DNA of 64,000 nucleotides from Paragonimus skrjabini miyazakii (lineage: Eukaryota > Platyhelminthes > Trematoda > Plagiorchiida > Troglotrematidae), in NCBI GenBank assembly GCA_014338405.1, contig JTDE01000027.1, positions 284,970-348,969 of the forward strand. Direction: 5' to 3'. Of this stretch, positions 35,216 to 48,287 are shown piece by piece. Position numbers and translations under genes: made by a program. Below the pieces are notes generated by a model. That model saw nothing but the letters and a program-made list of their open reading frames with translations, was not told where the DNA came from and searched no databases. How positions within the stretch are numbered: the first letter of the stretch is position 1; each line of letters begins with the position of its first letter.

Positions 35216-38200
35216 GCGTCCGGCTGAAATAGTACTACTGATCAATTTCAGTAGCGTTAGCTTTGTCGTCGTCTGACTAGGGTTTGTAAGAAAAAACGTC
35301 AATTTATTAAACGCGGTGATGTGAGTAACAAATTCTGCTTCACATTTGATTATAATTTGATTTTTATTGCAAGACACCGTCAATTTATGCTAATAAACTG
35401 AGGTTGAACGTGAATGTTCGAAAAACTAAGGTATATAGTCCACACCACGATTATATCACAACTGAGCGTCAACGTCAACAACTAGTGGACTTGCAACGTG
35501 CAAACAGACTTTCGAATAGCAGTTACCGATTATAATCTCATAAGTTATCGAAAATTACTGAGATCACGGTTGTTACATTCCGCATACGTTTCTTACTGTC
35601 CTATTTAGCGAAGAAGATATATTGTCGAAATACTCCCGCTGACGACTGTATATGCTCGTTCTAATCGAAAATTGTACGTCAACCCTCCTTCTTGTGAAGT
35701 TAGTGTTTTGAAGAAATTCCGTTGGAAAAATTCTCACTTCTAAGCGTTTGGACATAGTCATTTTTGAATAACGATCTGGTTTTTTGATGTACACTGCCGT
35801 AAATATTTATCCATTCATTGACTTTGCATTAGGAACATTTTGGTCGGTACCAAATCTCACATATTTCGCTGAATATAACGACGACTATCCAAGAGTTTAA
35901 ATGTAAAGGGGAAGTTCACTCAAGTGAGTTCGAACTCTGGTCTATCATATCGGACTTTGTTGGTCAAACGGTTACTCTGACAAAGAAAGACCATGCAGTA
36001 AGAACATAACATATATATTGTAACCCAACGTGCTACGTGCTCTTAACGTCGTTTTGGTTTTCGGTTGTATAAGTCATGCGCCGGTCTTACCAAACCTTTG
36101 GCTCACACTTGTTTCCGTTATCTTCTTTTACAAAACTATCTTCGGAACTCTTACTTCGGAAGAAAGTTGTCCCCCGGTGTCTCCACGTTGCACAAATTTG
36201 ATTTAAAAGTATAACGGTTAAACGAAGCCAGAAAGTTCGGCTTACCTGCTACAGTATGTAACTGAATAGGAACAGATTCAATGTTCGGAGTTCACTAACC
36301 AAGTGAGCTAATTTGATCCTGAGATGGTCTATCCAGGTTTTTAGGATGATTTGTACTGACGTTTTTTCGACAGCGTTCAATTCACTGGTGTCTACTGACA
36401 ATTCACAAAAGCATCCGAGAGTGTAAACTGTACCGAGTGAGGATACCCAATATATTCGGAAAATAAGATATTGTTTTCGGGACTTCTACATAATGGTATC
36501 CACAACTGTCAAACGCCTGTATTCAGTTCACTAATAACAGGAGAACGAAGTGCATAGTAGGAAGATTTAATAATGCACTTGTTTAGAGTCCTCTTTGACA
36601 ATAGTCTGACAGTGGAATGTGGTCTTACATATGGCATAAATTATGCCAATGACTGTGATCAGTTATGCTCAAACGATTAATGTTAAATCTAGACAGTATA
36701 AGAAAGTGGACTGAATAAGGGTCATTTCACAGACAGTGCATGACGTGTTCAGGTATATCTGACGTTGTCGTGCACTTCAGCTGACTGGATATTAGCCAGT
36801 AGCTTGTCACCTTAATGTGTCATGTAGAAGTTTGCAACAACACGTATATGGATTTCGTTAAACTGCGTCCGAGACAATGCGTTGGTGGCACCGATGATGG
36901 CGTTCCTGAAACAGCTGAAATCACTGACCATTTTAAACATGACTGTAAGGTGCTGTATCGAACGTTAATCGAATAGACAACCGTTTTACAGTCCACATGT
37001 TACAGTAACAAATACACGTTACAAAAGTAGTCCTCTTGAACGTATACATGACAAGTTCGACAGGTAAATTGAGGAACACAAGTAAACGAATGCATTGAAG
37101 ATGTTATGATACAATTATCTTGATAATTCATGTGATTGTACGGCTTCGAAAGCGGTTATTGATGTCGCTACAGTCTATACATTTGTGTTCATTCTGGAGT
37201 TCGCATCGTCCATTTAATTTTGTGTGGTTATTCATTTACTGGACACATGCAATTTGTCACTCTGCTTTGCCATACAGAACCATAAACAGAGATTCAGTTT
37301 AACACGAGTAATCATTTAAATTTCAAGCCGTTAAAAAGACGGCATAAAATTGGTCAGTTGATTTCTAAACGGTATACACAGGGTGTTTCAACGGCATCAT
37401 CCTGGGACGTTCCTCTTATGTATGTCTTAATAGGGTCATCAGTAAGAGTTCTCAAATAAACCGAATTTACTGTCACTTTTGAAGACACTATTTGTCGCTA
37501 ACTCACAGATCAGCAACCGAAGTTACAAACTGACACCGTATCCACTCTCAGAAAATCATCATTACGATATATGAATTAAATAGTGAGACAAAATTCAAGG
37601 ACTCACCACACCAAAAATCTTCTCAAGAAATTTGAATGAAATCCTTTTTAACAACTTGTCACCTCACTTCGGTATTCGATACCAGCTGGTTAAGCTTTTT
37701 ATTCGCAGTTCTGACATGCATTTTAGAGAATCAGTTCGAGCTCACGAACAAAATCCCGAAGCTTCCGATTCAACGCTTTGTTTCGTGCACACTTGTATTG
37801 CAAGTCTAATGCCCAGTTGATAACACGCGGGCAATATGCCGACAAAATCCTTCATTCCAAGACAACTCTCAATACTGTACACGAGTACCTAAGGAAGATT
37901 GACTTCAGTTTTCTTACGTGGCTACTCTGTTAACAAACCCCGAATTCAGTACTTCAGAGCTATCAGTGCAACCAAGTGCCTAACAGTAGAAACATATTTG
38001 TTCCTCTGTTTCGTACATCACTGAAATTGAAAAATTGCCGCTCCCTTCGAATTCAGCCACCATGTCCCGCTTACTCTCTAACCGCTGATTATGTGATGGT
38101 ATTGATAAATAAAAGTGTCTTTCGAGGATGTATGAAGCAAATTATTTTCATGGTTTCACGTTAACATCATCCGATCATTCCTTTTCAGTCTTTCCACATT

Positions 38201-41200
38201 TCAGGCCTACAAATTTGCTGAATATACACATCCGGTTTTTTGAAAATGCCACACATTCTCAGTTAACCAGCTAGTGCAGATTCAATTAGAAATCAGTTTG
38301 TTAGGATTCTTCCAAACCTTACTCTTCGATGTGTCCTAATCGAAATGTTTTGGATTTAAAATAAAACTGTAGGCATTTAGTTTCGTGTTCGGTTGTACAA
38401 CAGGCAACCTCGTTTGTGAGTAGTTCTCACCGCCAAGATGACGAGTGATCAGAAGCAACTATTGAAATAGTGTGTACGCATTATTCAAATGGGACGTGCC
38501 ATCAGGGCGAACGACAACGTACAGCTGCCCAGTGTGTGTGAATACACACCGACGGTGCAGATTAGTGTATGTGTTTATCATTTTGTGTTTTACTATAACC
38601 TGCACGGAATTCCATACAATAAACAACTTCGCAGGCTAAACGTCTATTGCGATCACAAGAGTTCAAACAATAAGTCAATCGAAACGTATTGGGGTTGAAA
38701 GCGTGCACACGGAGGATCACACTAGCATTCTGTGAATCGCGTTGTCTTCTTTATATCGTATTCTGTGTTACTTCTTAACAATGAACAAAAACTCCCTGTT
38801 CTATGCGCAAGTATAATTTTCTTAATGTAGTAGGTACAATGCCACTCATGCATGAAAACCTATAGTACCTCCAGTGTTTTATAGAGGAAAGCTCCATTTT
38901 CTTTCAGTCACTTTGGTGAAGGCATTAATTTGTTTGTATGTGGGCAAGTTCACTACCGGAATTGCAACTGTTTGTACAAGACTCACAACCACGTGGGTCC
39001 CAATGAAACTTGGGTGGTGGTCACAGCACATGAGACCTACCTCAGTTAAGTGATGTACTGTTATGCAACTTTAATGCTATGAAACACAATTGAATATTCT
39101 TCAAACCAGCGTAGGTCCTGTACTCATACAGCTGGATCGGCCTTAATCCATACTAACCCGCAACATTCTCAAGGTCAAACTGAAAACCCATTCAACACAT
39201 CCGGTGACTGTAATTTTTTTATAAAGCATGAAGCCCTCAGAAACAACACACTCATTGTGAACTCTTACCGGCATGAGTAGCTGATGGTCTGATACATAAC
39301 AGAAACAATGGGTTCCTCATCTAATTCAGCAAAATAAAGTGGAGAAAATTACCGCATTTTGTGGACATTTCGTGTATCCCATCCAGCCGTCCATTCAAAA
39401 AGATCAGTTCAACCCCTTAAATGTGACAACATTAGCGTTAAACTGAAGGACTGAAATAATACGGGTCAGAATTTCCCCGACAAGCAAGAGATACATTCCG
39501 AGTCAATAACTTTTACGTCCACTGAGCTGATCTTTGTTATTTGATTGGTAAGGTCTCACTAATAGCCAGATGGGTCTGGTTTACCTTCATAAACATATAT
39601 TGAATAGAATAATCGGTTTAACTATATAACGAGAAACTTGGATGTGCTTCGCAGTTTGGGGTGATGGGTTACGTTATTTTTTGTCAGTCACACTGATAAC
39701 CTGCTTCACCAACTTGAACAGTCACCTGATAATGTGTACAGATATTCGCTGATCGAATATCTACACCCAATATTAGGAAAGAACTTAACTTAAGTAAAGT
39801 GTCACACCGTGCCATCTACAAACGCATCCTCATCCGTAATGGAGACAAGCATGACACGGATGGTTGACTGTAACTCTGTTAATTTTTTGAATATTTTTTA
39901 ATTTCAGAATACCTTGGAATGCATACTGATGTAAAAAGTAAGTCAAACACCGACCACCTTTCTTTATAACTTCACAGTCAGAACGAATCTTTCTACAGGA
40001 CCACATTGAAGTTAAACCCTCGATTCGAGTGCCGTTTTTGTTAGGGTTCATCTTTAATATTCGCTCAAGATTTCAGCTGCCCATCACATGCCAATAAACC
40101 ATACTTGTTGAACTAATTCTCATTTATTTTCTTTGAAGTTGAAACAGTCAGACCTCAAGGTTACTCATTTTCGACAAGCAAACTGCACACGGTTCTTTTC
40201 AGGTTATACCGGATTGCATATACTGCACCTTGAGTGTTCCGTATTGTAGTGAAGTGGATGTTGTTAGTTTAGGCTGCTTAAGTTTTTTGTTTTTATCAAA
40301 ACCCAGCAGTTCGCAACGGCTTTCACGTTGAACTGATTCTGAAAGAGATAACTACCGGTTTCGAACTAATGACTTTAATGTGAGACGTAAAAGATTTTCT
40401 ATTCAGTTATCACGTTTGCATCTATTTGTTGATCTAGCACTTTTACATCAAACAAAGTGGATCGATCGTCACAAAAGGTTTGTTGCATCAGAATACTTTA
40501 TCATGAACAACGGCAATAAATGTTGGTCAGATAAAACTGATTATTTTATTTACGAGACTGGTATGAACAAACGAAGAGCTCCCATTTCACAATATGCCTT
40601 GCTAGTTAGCAGGTAAAGATAGTCAACTACAAGCGGTCGGCCACCCATCCACGTGGGTATTGAAAGTGACACGCAGCAGAAATTAGCAACTGAAAGTCCA
40701 GAGAGGGACCCGGCCTGTTCCATAGCAAGACAATAGTTAGGGCTATGTTGTTGATTCCGGCGTGTATTCTTGTTAATGAACTGAGGAGTTATTAGCATTC
40801 GACAATATAATACTGATGTTACGGTACCGTTCAACTTACCCTATTCCGAGAGCACCGATACAAATTTTGTGAAATTGATATTACTTATTACGTCACATCT
40901 GTGTTCGACTGTCACCGTTGTTTTGTTACGCCCTGATCGTCAACGTGATTCGATCTTTTGAGGATGTAGCCGATAATAATGAACAAACTTTTAACATTTC
41001 GCAATATCTGTCATCCTAATATAAATATATTTGACTGGAGTAGTCACAATCAGAACAATTCTGTTATTGCTTAGTTGAGTGTTTTCTTCTATAGACTCAT
41101 CGATTAGTCAGTATCTCGTTTATGTGGTCGGTCTATTAATGACTCTGTTAATGCGATGAGTGATCATCATCGCTTCAGTGATTGGTCTCATCTGAGTTCA

Positions 41201-41499
41201 TTGTCAACTGACCGCTTGGATTGACATGGGGTGGGGATGTTGATGCAGTCCCCATCCCAACACGAATATAATCCTAACCATAAATAAAAGCCTTAGGAAT
41301 GGAACCGCCAAAAGGATGGTACAGGACGATCTATGCTCCTGCAGATATCGCTGTATCTCTATTGGTGTGTTTGGAGACGAGTACATATGTAAAATTCGGC
41401 AAGTCCAAAACTTACTCCATTGTTATCCGGAACGCATCGACGCCACAAACATTGCCTATAGTTCACAGTTGATTAAAATCTTGGCATTTCCAAGGAATC
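35216..41499. other. No recognisable feature over 6.3 kb
   Basis: Only open frames under 80 codons without family similarity. A B-box-like GAGTTCGAACTC at 35928 has no partner A box in proper spacing. A G-rich hairpin lies at 41226-41257 (10-bp stem with one GU pair, TGGGGATG inner strand). No repeat match within the window. Confidence 0.4.
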
Positions 41500-41640
41500 T
41501 TGGGCTTTTTTTAAAGGTCGTCAGTGAGGATGTGCACAACTAACGAGCTTTAACAAGTACAAATTTACAGTGCCTCTTTACAAGAGGGAATGTGGGCAAA
41601 ATACGGGACTGTGACGTAAGTTTCAATTTGGATTACCTGT
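41500..41640 (+). repeat. HH-SINE fragment, strongly decayed
   Basis: GATGTGCACAACTAACGAGC and GCTTTAACAAG match the ribozyme region (41534-41573, core CTAACGA, second core lost, outer stem I GCAC/GTGC kept). A loose match to the tail follows (GTGACG...TTTCAATTTGG). The head is not convincing. Confidence 0.45.
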
Positions 41641-43319
41641 TCAACTTGATAGGCAAAAGAATTGTGATCGGACACTTTGATGCATGAAGTCGCGTCTCCG
41701 TCATATATAATAAACTTGTCTACCAATTACCGTAGATTCCGTATAAAATGAAAACAAGAAATTCGAGATGTTGATATTTAAGAGAACACCGCCAATAGTG
41801 ATGAATAAGGAGCTTGATGGCCAATCCGAATAGGTTGACTGCACTGGGTGTGGTCTTCAATTAAAGGTCTGGTCGTTGATAATTAAAAGGCATACTTGTT
41901 GAGAATTTGAAGTCGCCTCTTTTCCCAGTGCTGTTAGGTATATTACAGTGATCTAAACAATACACGTACAGGTGAAGAACATTTTTATGCATTTACCAAA
42001 AATAGTGAACTAAATCTTCGGACGCAACGAGCGTAAACACTTAGTGTCCGTAAAATTTACATTTGAACGACGAAATCTAGTTCGTAAAAGAAATTCGGTT
42101 TACGGACGTATGGGCAACGGGAAAAATTTAGCCGGCAATTTTTTTATCGAGTTATATGGTGCGTGTTGTCTTATAACATTCAGTAATTTTGCGGGCTGTC
42201 ACACGCTGACTGAATAGTTCAAGTTATTTTGTCGGATAACAGTTGAATGGGTTTCTCATGAACAGATGAGCTCCCTTAGAGGTGGATATATCAACATAAA
42301 ATTGGCTGTCCGGAGAGAAGTGGAAAAACATTTTTCTGAGTTTGATAGTTTTATAAAGACAAAAGGTTCACTGTCAACAAACAGCATTTCTGATCTGCTA
42401 GAACTCCCTGCCAACTTTGTACGTTAACACTATTTAAACTTACATTGAATTTATACGGGTAAATTGACACAATCCACTAACAAATATGCTCATGATTTTG
42501 AGACATTTCTCCTTTCTGAAGTGATTTTCGAGACAAAGGAAAGGCATTACTTCATCAAGAATAATAATCGTATTCCAAGGGCAGTGCCTATCAAAGCAGG
42601 AGTCCACCTTTCAGACAATTTTATCACAACAGACTGGTAGATGTTCACAATCAAATAAGTTGAAGTCACATGAGGTTAGCAAATCACTTAACCTAATCTG
42701 CTTCACACAAACTGACCGCCTAGGTTCAATTCTGCAAACCCTCATGAAAAGTGAACAGATTGTTAGTGTCTGAATAAAAATCTAATGTTGGCATGTAGAC
42801 TACAAACAAAAGCTGATTGTTTTGAAGGCATAATCATTCAAAAGAATATGAAATATTACAGTTATGTGCATGGAAAATGGTGTAATGTCTGTTGACAAAT
42901 GCTGTATACAATATGAAAGAGTTCAAAAACAGTCCACTGAAATGACCGACAAAACCGTCAAACTCAATTCCAGGTCAGCTACGTGGTAAGCAAATGCAGC
43001 TCAAAACCAAAAGGAAATTACTTAGATTTCATCGGTTGTGATCAGCACCTTGCAGGAATAAACATTCCAGATAGCAGCTCTTCAGCGGATTTGTAACACG
43101 TCTGATTTATAAACAACTCCATTACACGTTCCACAGGGCGATCTGCAATCTGGATACATACGGTTTAAATGTCAGTCTGTGGCCATGTTTCCTGCAGAAT
43201 GACTATGCCCATGACGTCATATTTTGGTAACTGAATAGATTTTCTGGTCCCACTCGTGTTGTTTCTTAAAGAAAGGACTCACTTACCTATTACTGTAAGT
43301 AAATCTATTCAGTTCGTAA
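41641..43319. other. No gene recognised
   Basis: A 54-codon frame from the ATG at 42266 (MSSLRGGYINIKLAVRREVE...) is followed by a GT-type donor-like GTACGT at 42420. It could be an exon, but I recognise nothing in it. Confidence 0.3.
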
Positions 43320-43352
43320 GAAAATACCCATTTAAGTCACGAGAACAACAAC

Positions 43353-43398
43353 GTAGCAAACAAGACTTGTTTTCTGCGTTTGATCGTCAGATTAATTA
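43353..43398 (-). ncRNA. Hammerhead-like motif, left arm
   Basis: Minus strand: core CTGACGA intact, short loop region TCAAACGCA, then GAAA, stem III AACAA/TTGTT around GTC, and H17 as T. The 5' strand of stem I (AAT) does not pair well with GCTACG. Probably decayed. Confidence 0.45.
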
Positions 43399-43972
43399 CA
43401 GTGCAATAAATAGGAAAACAGTCACGAGGGTGAGTATCGAAATCGGTATATTAAAGATATGGACTGCGTGTTTGCCAGCATTTACGCAATCACTGTTGCA
43501 AATTGTCAGCTTAATTGGTTATGGGCCGGGGCGGACTGAGTGACCGCATGAACTTCTTTTGAAGATAGAGATGAGGATTGCATAATATGATAAAAATTGT
43601 TCCGAGAACCGTCAGCATTCAGTCCCAGACCAATTTAGGTTGATTTCTTGATATTCGGTTGACAATCTGAAAGGCATCTTTCTCACTAACGGAACAAGTA
43701 GATTCGGTCAGATGAACAAGAATCATGCTTGAAATCGTTTTAGTCACACCACTGTTCAACTACGCTGGATGACGTTCACACACTTCATTAGATAATCGCT
43801 TTTTAGTACTACCAATTTATGAGGTACATATGACAATGTGCAATGTACAGGTCAATCACGCGCATAACTAGTAACAGTGATTCCGTAGCAACAAGCAAAC
43901 ACGCAATGCACAACCGTCAGTGACCGAATTTTTTAATTTACTCTGGTTCGTGTTGTCCTATTTATTATGTTG

Positions 43973-44019
43973 TAATTAGCCCGATGATGAAACACAGAAA
44001 ACAAGTTTTGTTTGCTACG
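43973..44019 (+). ncRNA. Hammerhead-like motif, right arm
   Basis: Stem I TAGC / GCTA (4 bp), core CCGATGA (one change), stem II TG/CA, core GAAA, and stem III AACAA/TTGTT around GTT. All parts are in hammerhead order. It is the better-paired partner of the left arm. Confidence 0.45.
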
Positions 44020-44376
44020 TTATGTTTCTCATGACGTAAATGTTTTTCCCAGACTGTCTGTTTTGCGTCGATGAGCGCAATGTTTTTAGGGGTTTCGTTT
44101 GGAGCAATGGTTATCTTAATTAACTCAATTCTGTAAGAGTTTGCAGTTAAAAACATTAGAACGACTTGCAGACACCATTGCACTCACCAAAAAGGATAGC
44201 TCGACTACAGATGTTTCTTAAGTTTTTTAACACCATCGAGCCGACAAAATTTAATTGGCAGAAAACTTTGAAATTAGAAATGTACTTTATTCAATAGAAT
44301 ATTTCACCTTCATGACTGGTCGTTTTGTATAGTGCTTTCGTAAACACGCTCAAAATTTCAAATTAAACATATTGAA

Positions 44377-44616
44377 AGCGGACACCAAGTGAACACTGAT
44401 CAAGCCTTCAAAGTGGTATATCGCGTGCCAGGCAACCCATCAAAATCAGTCCGAATCAGAACCCTTTGTACTGCCGAGGCCATTGGAATCAGCCTGCTTG
44501 ACCCGGTATTATGTCACCAAAAACGGTTTGTTCAAGCGCTGCAACTACCATGGCCACAAATCTACCGGATCGATGGTCAACCTGCGCGGTCAAACCAATG
44601 GACAAGCGTGACGTAA
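44377..44616 (+). pseudogene. Penelope-like element C-terminus
   Basis: From about 44377 the frame reads GHQVNTDQAFKVVYRVPGN, then RIRTLCTAEAIGISLLDPVL, CHQKRFVQALQLPWPQ, and ends at a TAA at 44614-44616. These are the last blocks of the PLE polyprotein (compare TGHQV...AF.V.Y, AEA..I.L..P.LC.QK.FVQ.L.LPW). About 80 codons are open without damage, but everything upstream (RT, linker, GIY-YIG core) is missing. A hammerhead-like motif follows about 100 bp downstream, the expected position of a PLE terminus. Confidence 0.78.
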
Positions 44617-44720
44617 CCGACCAATCAAGTCATCGCCAATTGACTGACCAGTGACCTAGTTTCTTTGTAATAAGTCTGATCGATATCTCGATCAAACTCT
44701 ATTAACTCCTTATATAATTG

Positions 44721-44764
44721 TACCGGTCTGAAGATGAATTATCGAAAACATATGTTCGCCTGTA
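44721..44764 (+). ncRNA. Hammerhead-like motif downstream of PLE tail
   Basis: Stem I TACCGGT / GCCTGTA pairs at 6 of 7 positions counting one GU. The core can be read CTGAAGA, followed by ATCGAAAA. Stem III is AACA/TGTT, then a UUC triplet. Stem II is ambiguous: the well-paired GAT/ATC helix overlaps the core, which suggests loss of two core bases. Remnant rather than active. Confidence 0.45.
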
Positions 44765-45834
44765 TGTCTTTATTCTCGATATTCAATGACCCCGAAATTT
44801 TCGTTTACTGAACTGGAAGCAGTTTTTCCTATAACCAGTTAATTATTCGAATTCAATCAAATTGAGTCAAACAGTACAAGTTTGCAATGTCTTTCTAATG
44901 TTCTTTTCTGATAGGGTGTGTTAGACAAGACCCACTATCATGTCAGTACCATTTATAGGTTGCTTTTCTTACGGAAATGACGCTAATCTGAAAATTGCAA
45001 ACGTTTGTATGATCATTACAATAGCCAGATTCATAAAATCTGTCACATCCAAAAACATTTACAGCTCATTCGTTAAAACCGACTAGGTTGTTTTATTGTC
45101 ACGGTTAATATCAGTTAATCGATGTATAACAATAAATGTGATCAATTTTGATTGATGCTTATTCACTATCATTAATGTTGTTTCACTGATATTCAGATCA
45201 GAGATATCTTCCAACAACGAACACATAGGCTTTTCCGGTTTCCTACCAGTTAAGTTCCAGCTTTTTCAAAATATTTTTCTCAAAATAAGTTTCTTTTCAA
45301 TTTTTGACCACAGCACTAATAGTACAAAAAACGATTTCTTGTGCTTTTCGGTACCATTATGGCAGATGTTCTCAAACAATTCTCGTTTGTAGCATTGTTG
45401 CTTACAAAGTTGAGAAACCGGTACGCTTACAAATGGGACCACCACTTACCGTGCAAGCTCGGCGGGAGCTTAGTCTATTCCAGCTTCTTTAAAAAATTGG
45501 TATAATTTGTATAAGTAGGAAAGTACTTGATATTGTATAAAGGTGCCCGATGACACATAGTCGGCAAATGTTTGAATACAGTTGTTATCACTGTCTATGA
45601 TGTTTCCAATGATGAACATTGCTAAGTTGTTGATACTTTAATAGAATTCGACCGACAATTGTCATTTTACTGTTATTCTATGCATACTCTCCGAACGATT
45701 ACTGAAGGTTCCTTTGTTCATAAAAAAAGACCTATCCGCCAAGAATCTATTTCGTATTAGGCGTCAAATGACCGTCAAAATTACAGTGAGTGTCTCTAAA
45801 CTTTATAAGGAAATTATAACCTCCTTTATATTGT
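44765..45834. other. No recognisable feature
   Basis: Nothing matched. Confidence 0.4.
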
Positions 45835-46075
45835 CTGCTATTGTAACATGCAAGCCGGCCGTCTCTACTCTGGTTGTCCGTTGCACCTGCGGATCAACTT
45901 TAGGGCAACGTGGAGACACCAGAGGACAACGTTCTTCCAAAGTAGGGGGTTCCAGTAAGCCATGTACACTAATTACAAAAACGAAAACGGTGTCAACAAC
46001 ACAGCAACACGCCCTGTTATACATTTCAAATCCAAACCGTGCGCGCTTGCTGGTTTCGACCGCACGTTACACTAT
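45835..46075 (+). repeat. Unnamed dispersed repeat, copy 1
   Basis: Matches 58960-59250 in order and orientation: CAAGCCGGCC..CT, TACTCTGGTTGTCCGTTGCA, the GTGGAGACACC block, ACGTTCTTCC.AAGTAGG, CAACAACACAGCA, and the 20-base identity TGGTTTCGACCGCACGTTAC at 46051-46070. No A or B box, ribozyme core or protein domain was recognised. The 132-codon frame 45714-46112 covers it, but the other copy lacks the same frame, so a coding role is doubtful. Confidence 0.65.
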
Positions 46076-47910
46076 CATTTTTGTTTGCGTGCAAGTTAGT
46101 GCATTGGCCTAAATAACTCAGTTTTTCTTCCAAAAAGCTATTGGTTCAGTCTGACAGAAAACTACTGAAATTTTCTGCAAACACCATTCGGTTTTTGTTC
46201 CACAATTAGTTCTGTCCATGCGGAGATGAACTGGCGGTGAGCTTACCCATGGGTCATTTGTTAGCTGACGTTGCTATCAACAAACTAGAGACTTATCAGT
46301 TGAAGAAGTTGTATTGCACAAGTGATAACCAAATATGACTTTATGTGCCATTAGTGAGGCGCTTATCATAAGTAGTATTATACAAGCTTATAACTCAACC
46401 AATAGCATTGTTAGATAGTAGACAAAAAACAACAGCGTAATACATTTTCGGGGGTGTTGACATAGTAAGGACAAAAGAAGCCATTTCAATGCTATAACAG
46501 TTGTATAGGAAACAGAGTTGAATTAGTCAGGACACTCACTCTGTCAATTTGTTTTTGTTACATCGAAAACAAAACATCATGCAATGTCTGACCGGAAGGG
46601 CGTCAATAGTGCACACAATTGCACTCTGCAAACCGACCTATACTTCCTACAAGAAATATTCACTCAGAATGCCTATCCAATGCGTTTTATTCATAAGACG
46701 ACAAAAACGATCTATTCGAAATCCAGATCATTCTCTGTATAAAAAGTGTATTTATCAGCCTATTTTCCAAGGAATAAGTCGACGATCAGGAAAGCTTCAA
46801 AATCTACCGAAATAACTTTAATTGCGACCAAGTTGGTTGCCTGTTTCCGGTCAACCCTCATTGTTACGTCACAACTCAACGACAAACCTCCAACTACCCT
46901 TCTGTTTGCGAACGTGTTGACCGGTCTCGAATACCATACCCTGACACTCGAATGCAACTGTGTGATACAGCTTGTGAACCTAATCATTGAATGGCTAACA
47001 TCGGTGTGAACAAAACGACTTAAAGTTCTACTGTCTTTCATCTGATCGATTGCAACCATTCTGTCAGTGAAAGGGATGCAGTTCAGACTGTTTACCGAGT
47101 TTTAAGTAATTAATCCATTATCACGAGATACCGAAGGCTGATGATTGCCAAAACCATTGGTAACCGACCGAGCAATACTGTTCTTTGAGCGCAGAAGATG
47201 TTCCTGCGTACATATTTATCCCCTTGGTCCCCAATCAACATAATTTGGAGGGAACACGCAATGCTCAGTTTATACTACCCGATTTCCTTATACACAGTGG
47301 TTACTGTTTCCTTATTTTCATTGCTATATTTATCAGGACGGTTGTGAGTGATGTTCAATCTGTATGAATGATGGATTACAAAAGTTCTTCATCGTATGAA
47401 GCTAAACGTCTACCAAGGTCATAAACAAGCTTTTGTGTATTGTATCACAATGGAGTGTGCCAAATCACACATGACAACTTGACTTGTATGCAATTGTCTC
47501 AGTGATAACAGCTGAGGTGATCAAATGTATTTTCGTGTGTTTACCATACTGACTGAATGCTTTAGGTAGATTTTAGCTGACAACCCGGGACTCTGAATCC
47601 GTGGCCGTCATATTCCAATCACTCTTAGTAACAGTGTTTACCAGGTTGTCTACGATTATTCCGTCTGTCTTGAACTCAGATTACAGTATAATAATCAAAA
47701 TCTTGATGTTTATGCTCATTCCATCCATAGACAGCTGTCTTCTTCATTGCACTGGGTTGAACATGCTTGTTAAGTAAGAAGACGTACTGGGAAATGTGCA
47801 CCTACTATACGGATATACTAGAACACTTTAACTGACAAGCACGCTTTAGAAGTCATTCATTCCGTGCACTCTCGTAAGCTGCAAATGTGTGATCAGCATG
47901 AAAACAGAAT
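46076..47910. other. No recognisable feature
   Basis: Frames up to 99 codons (46760-47059 minus) are not recognised and overlap open frames on the other strand. Confidence 0.4.
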
Positions 47911-48213
47911 AACAAAACTTAAATGAAACAGTTGAAAGTGAAAATCGGGCCTGATCGTGAGTTGCACTCACAACTAAAGGCACGACAACCAAAGAATGAC
48001 AGTCACTTGTTACTATGCGCATGGAACCGGCTGTTAACGGCTGATCAACAGTGCTTCGATTTACTTGAGATCTCCTGAGTGGCGAGCGCTCATCAAGACC
48101 CTGAACGAAGATGCGATGTTGATGTTTTGACCTGTGGCTGATGAGTGCTTTGCGATGGATGAAGTGGTGTTTTGTTTTCGTTGAGTGTCACTCATTAACG
48201 GGTGAGTTAATGC
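47911..48213 (-). repeat. PLE terminal repeat, left inverted arm
   Basis: About 300 bp, the inverse of 49942-50255 at roughly 85 percent by eye. Shared blocks include ACTCACAACTAA, CAACCAAAGAATGACAGTCA, CGCATGGAACCGG, GCGAGCGCTCATCAAGACC and GATGTTGATGTTTTGACCTG. It lies at the 3' side of the minus-strand PLE below, so it is taken as that element's terminal repeat. Confidence 0.8.
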
Positions 48214-48287
48214 AACGCTTTAACTCCTAGGGATTTCTGCCTTGGCTCTGATTTCAGGCATCTTTTTCCGTTCTATCAATACAGTTT

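Larger units (their letters stand above)
43320..44050. repeat. Inverted repeat arms with hammerhead-like cores (solo PLE termini)
   Basis: Bases at about 43320-43427 are the inverse of about 43945-44050, roughly 80 percent identical by eye. The best block is ACGTAGCAAACAA..CTTGTT. Each arm contains a hammerhead-like motif (43353-43398 minus, 43973-44019 plus), so the two ribozyme 3' sides face outward as in the PLE at 2.2-3.2 kb. The 517 bp between the arms hold no recognisable RT or endonuclease sequence. This fits a PLE-derived insertion that lost or never copied its coding part. Confidence 0.6.

Noticed and set aside
35928..35960. B-box-like GAGTTCGAACTC and nearby GGTCAAACGGTTAC
   Set aside because: The two boxes are in the wrong order and orientation for a tRNA-like unit, and no HH-SINE tail follows.
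42266..42430. 54-codon frame followed by a GT donor-like site, considered as a host exon
   Set aside because: Short, unrecognised, and without a second exon in phase.
46746..47059. Overlapping open frames on both strands, tested as a PLE endonuclease
   Set aside because: The Cys spacing and the YIG region could not be matched.
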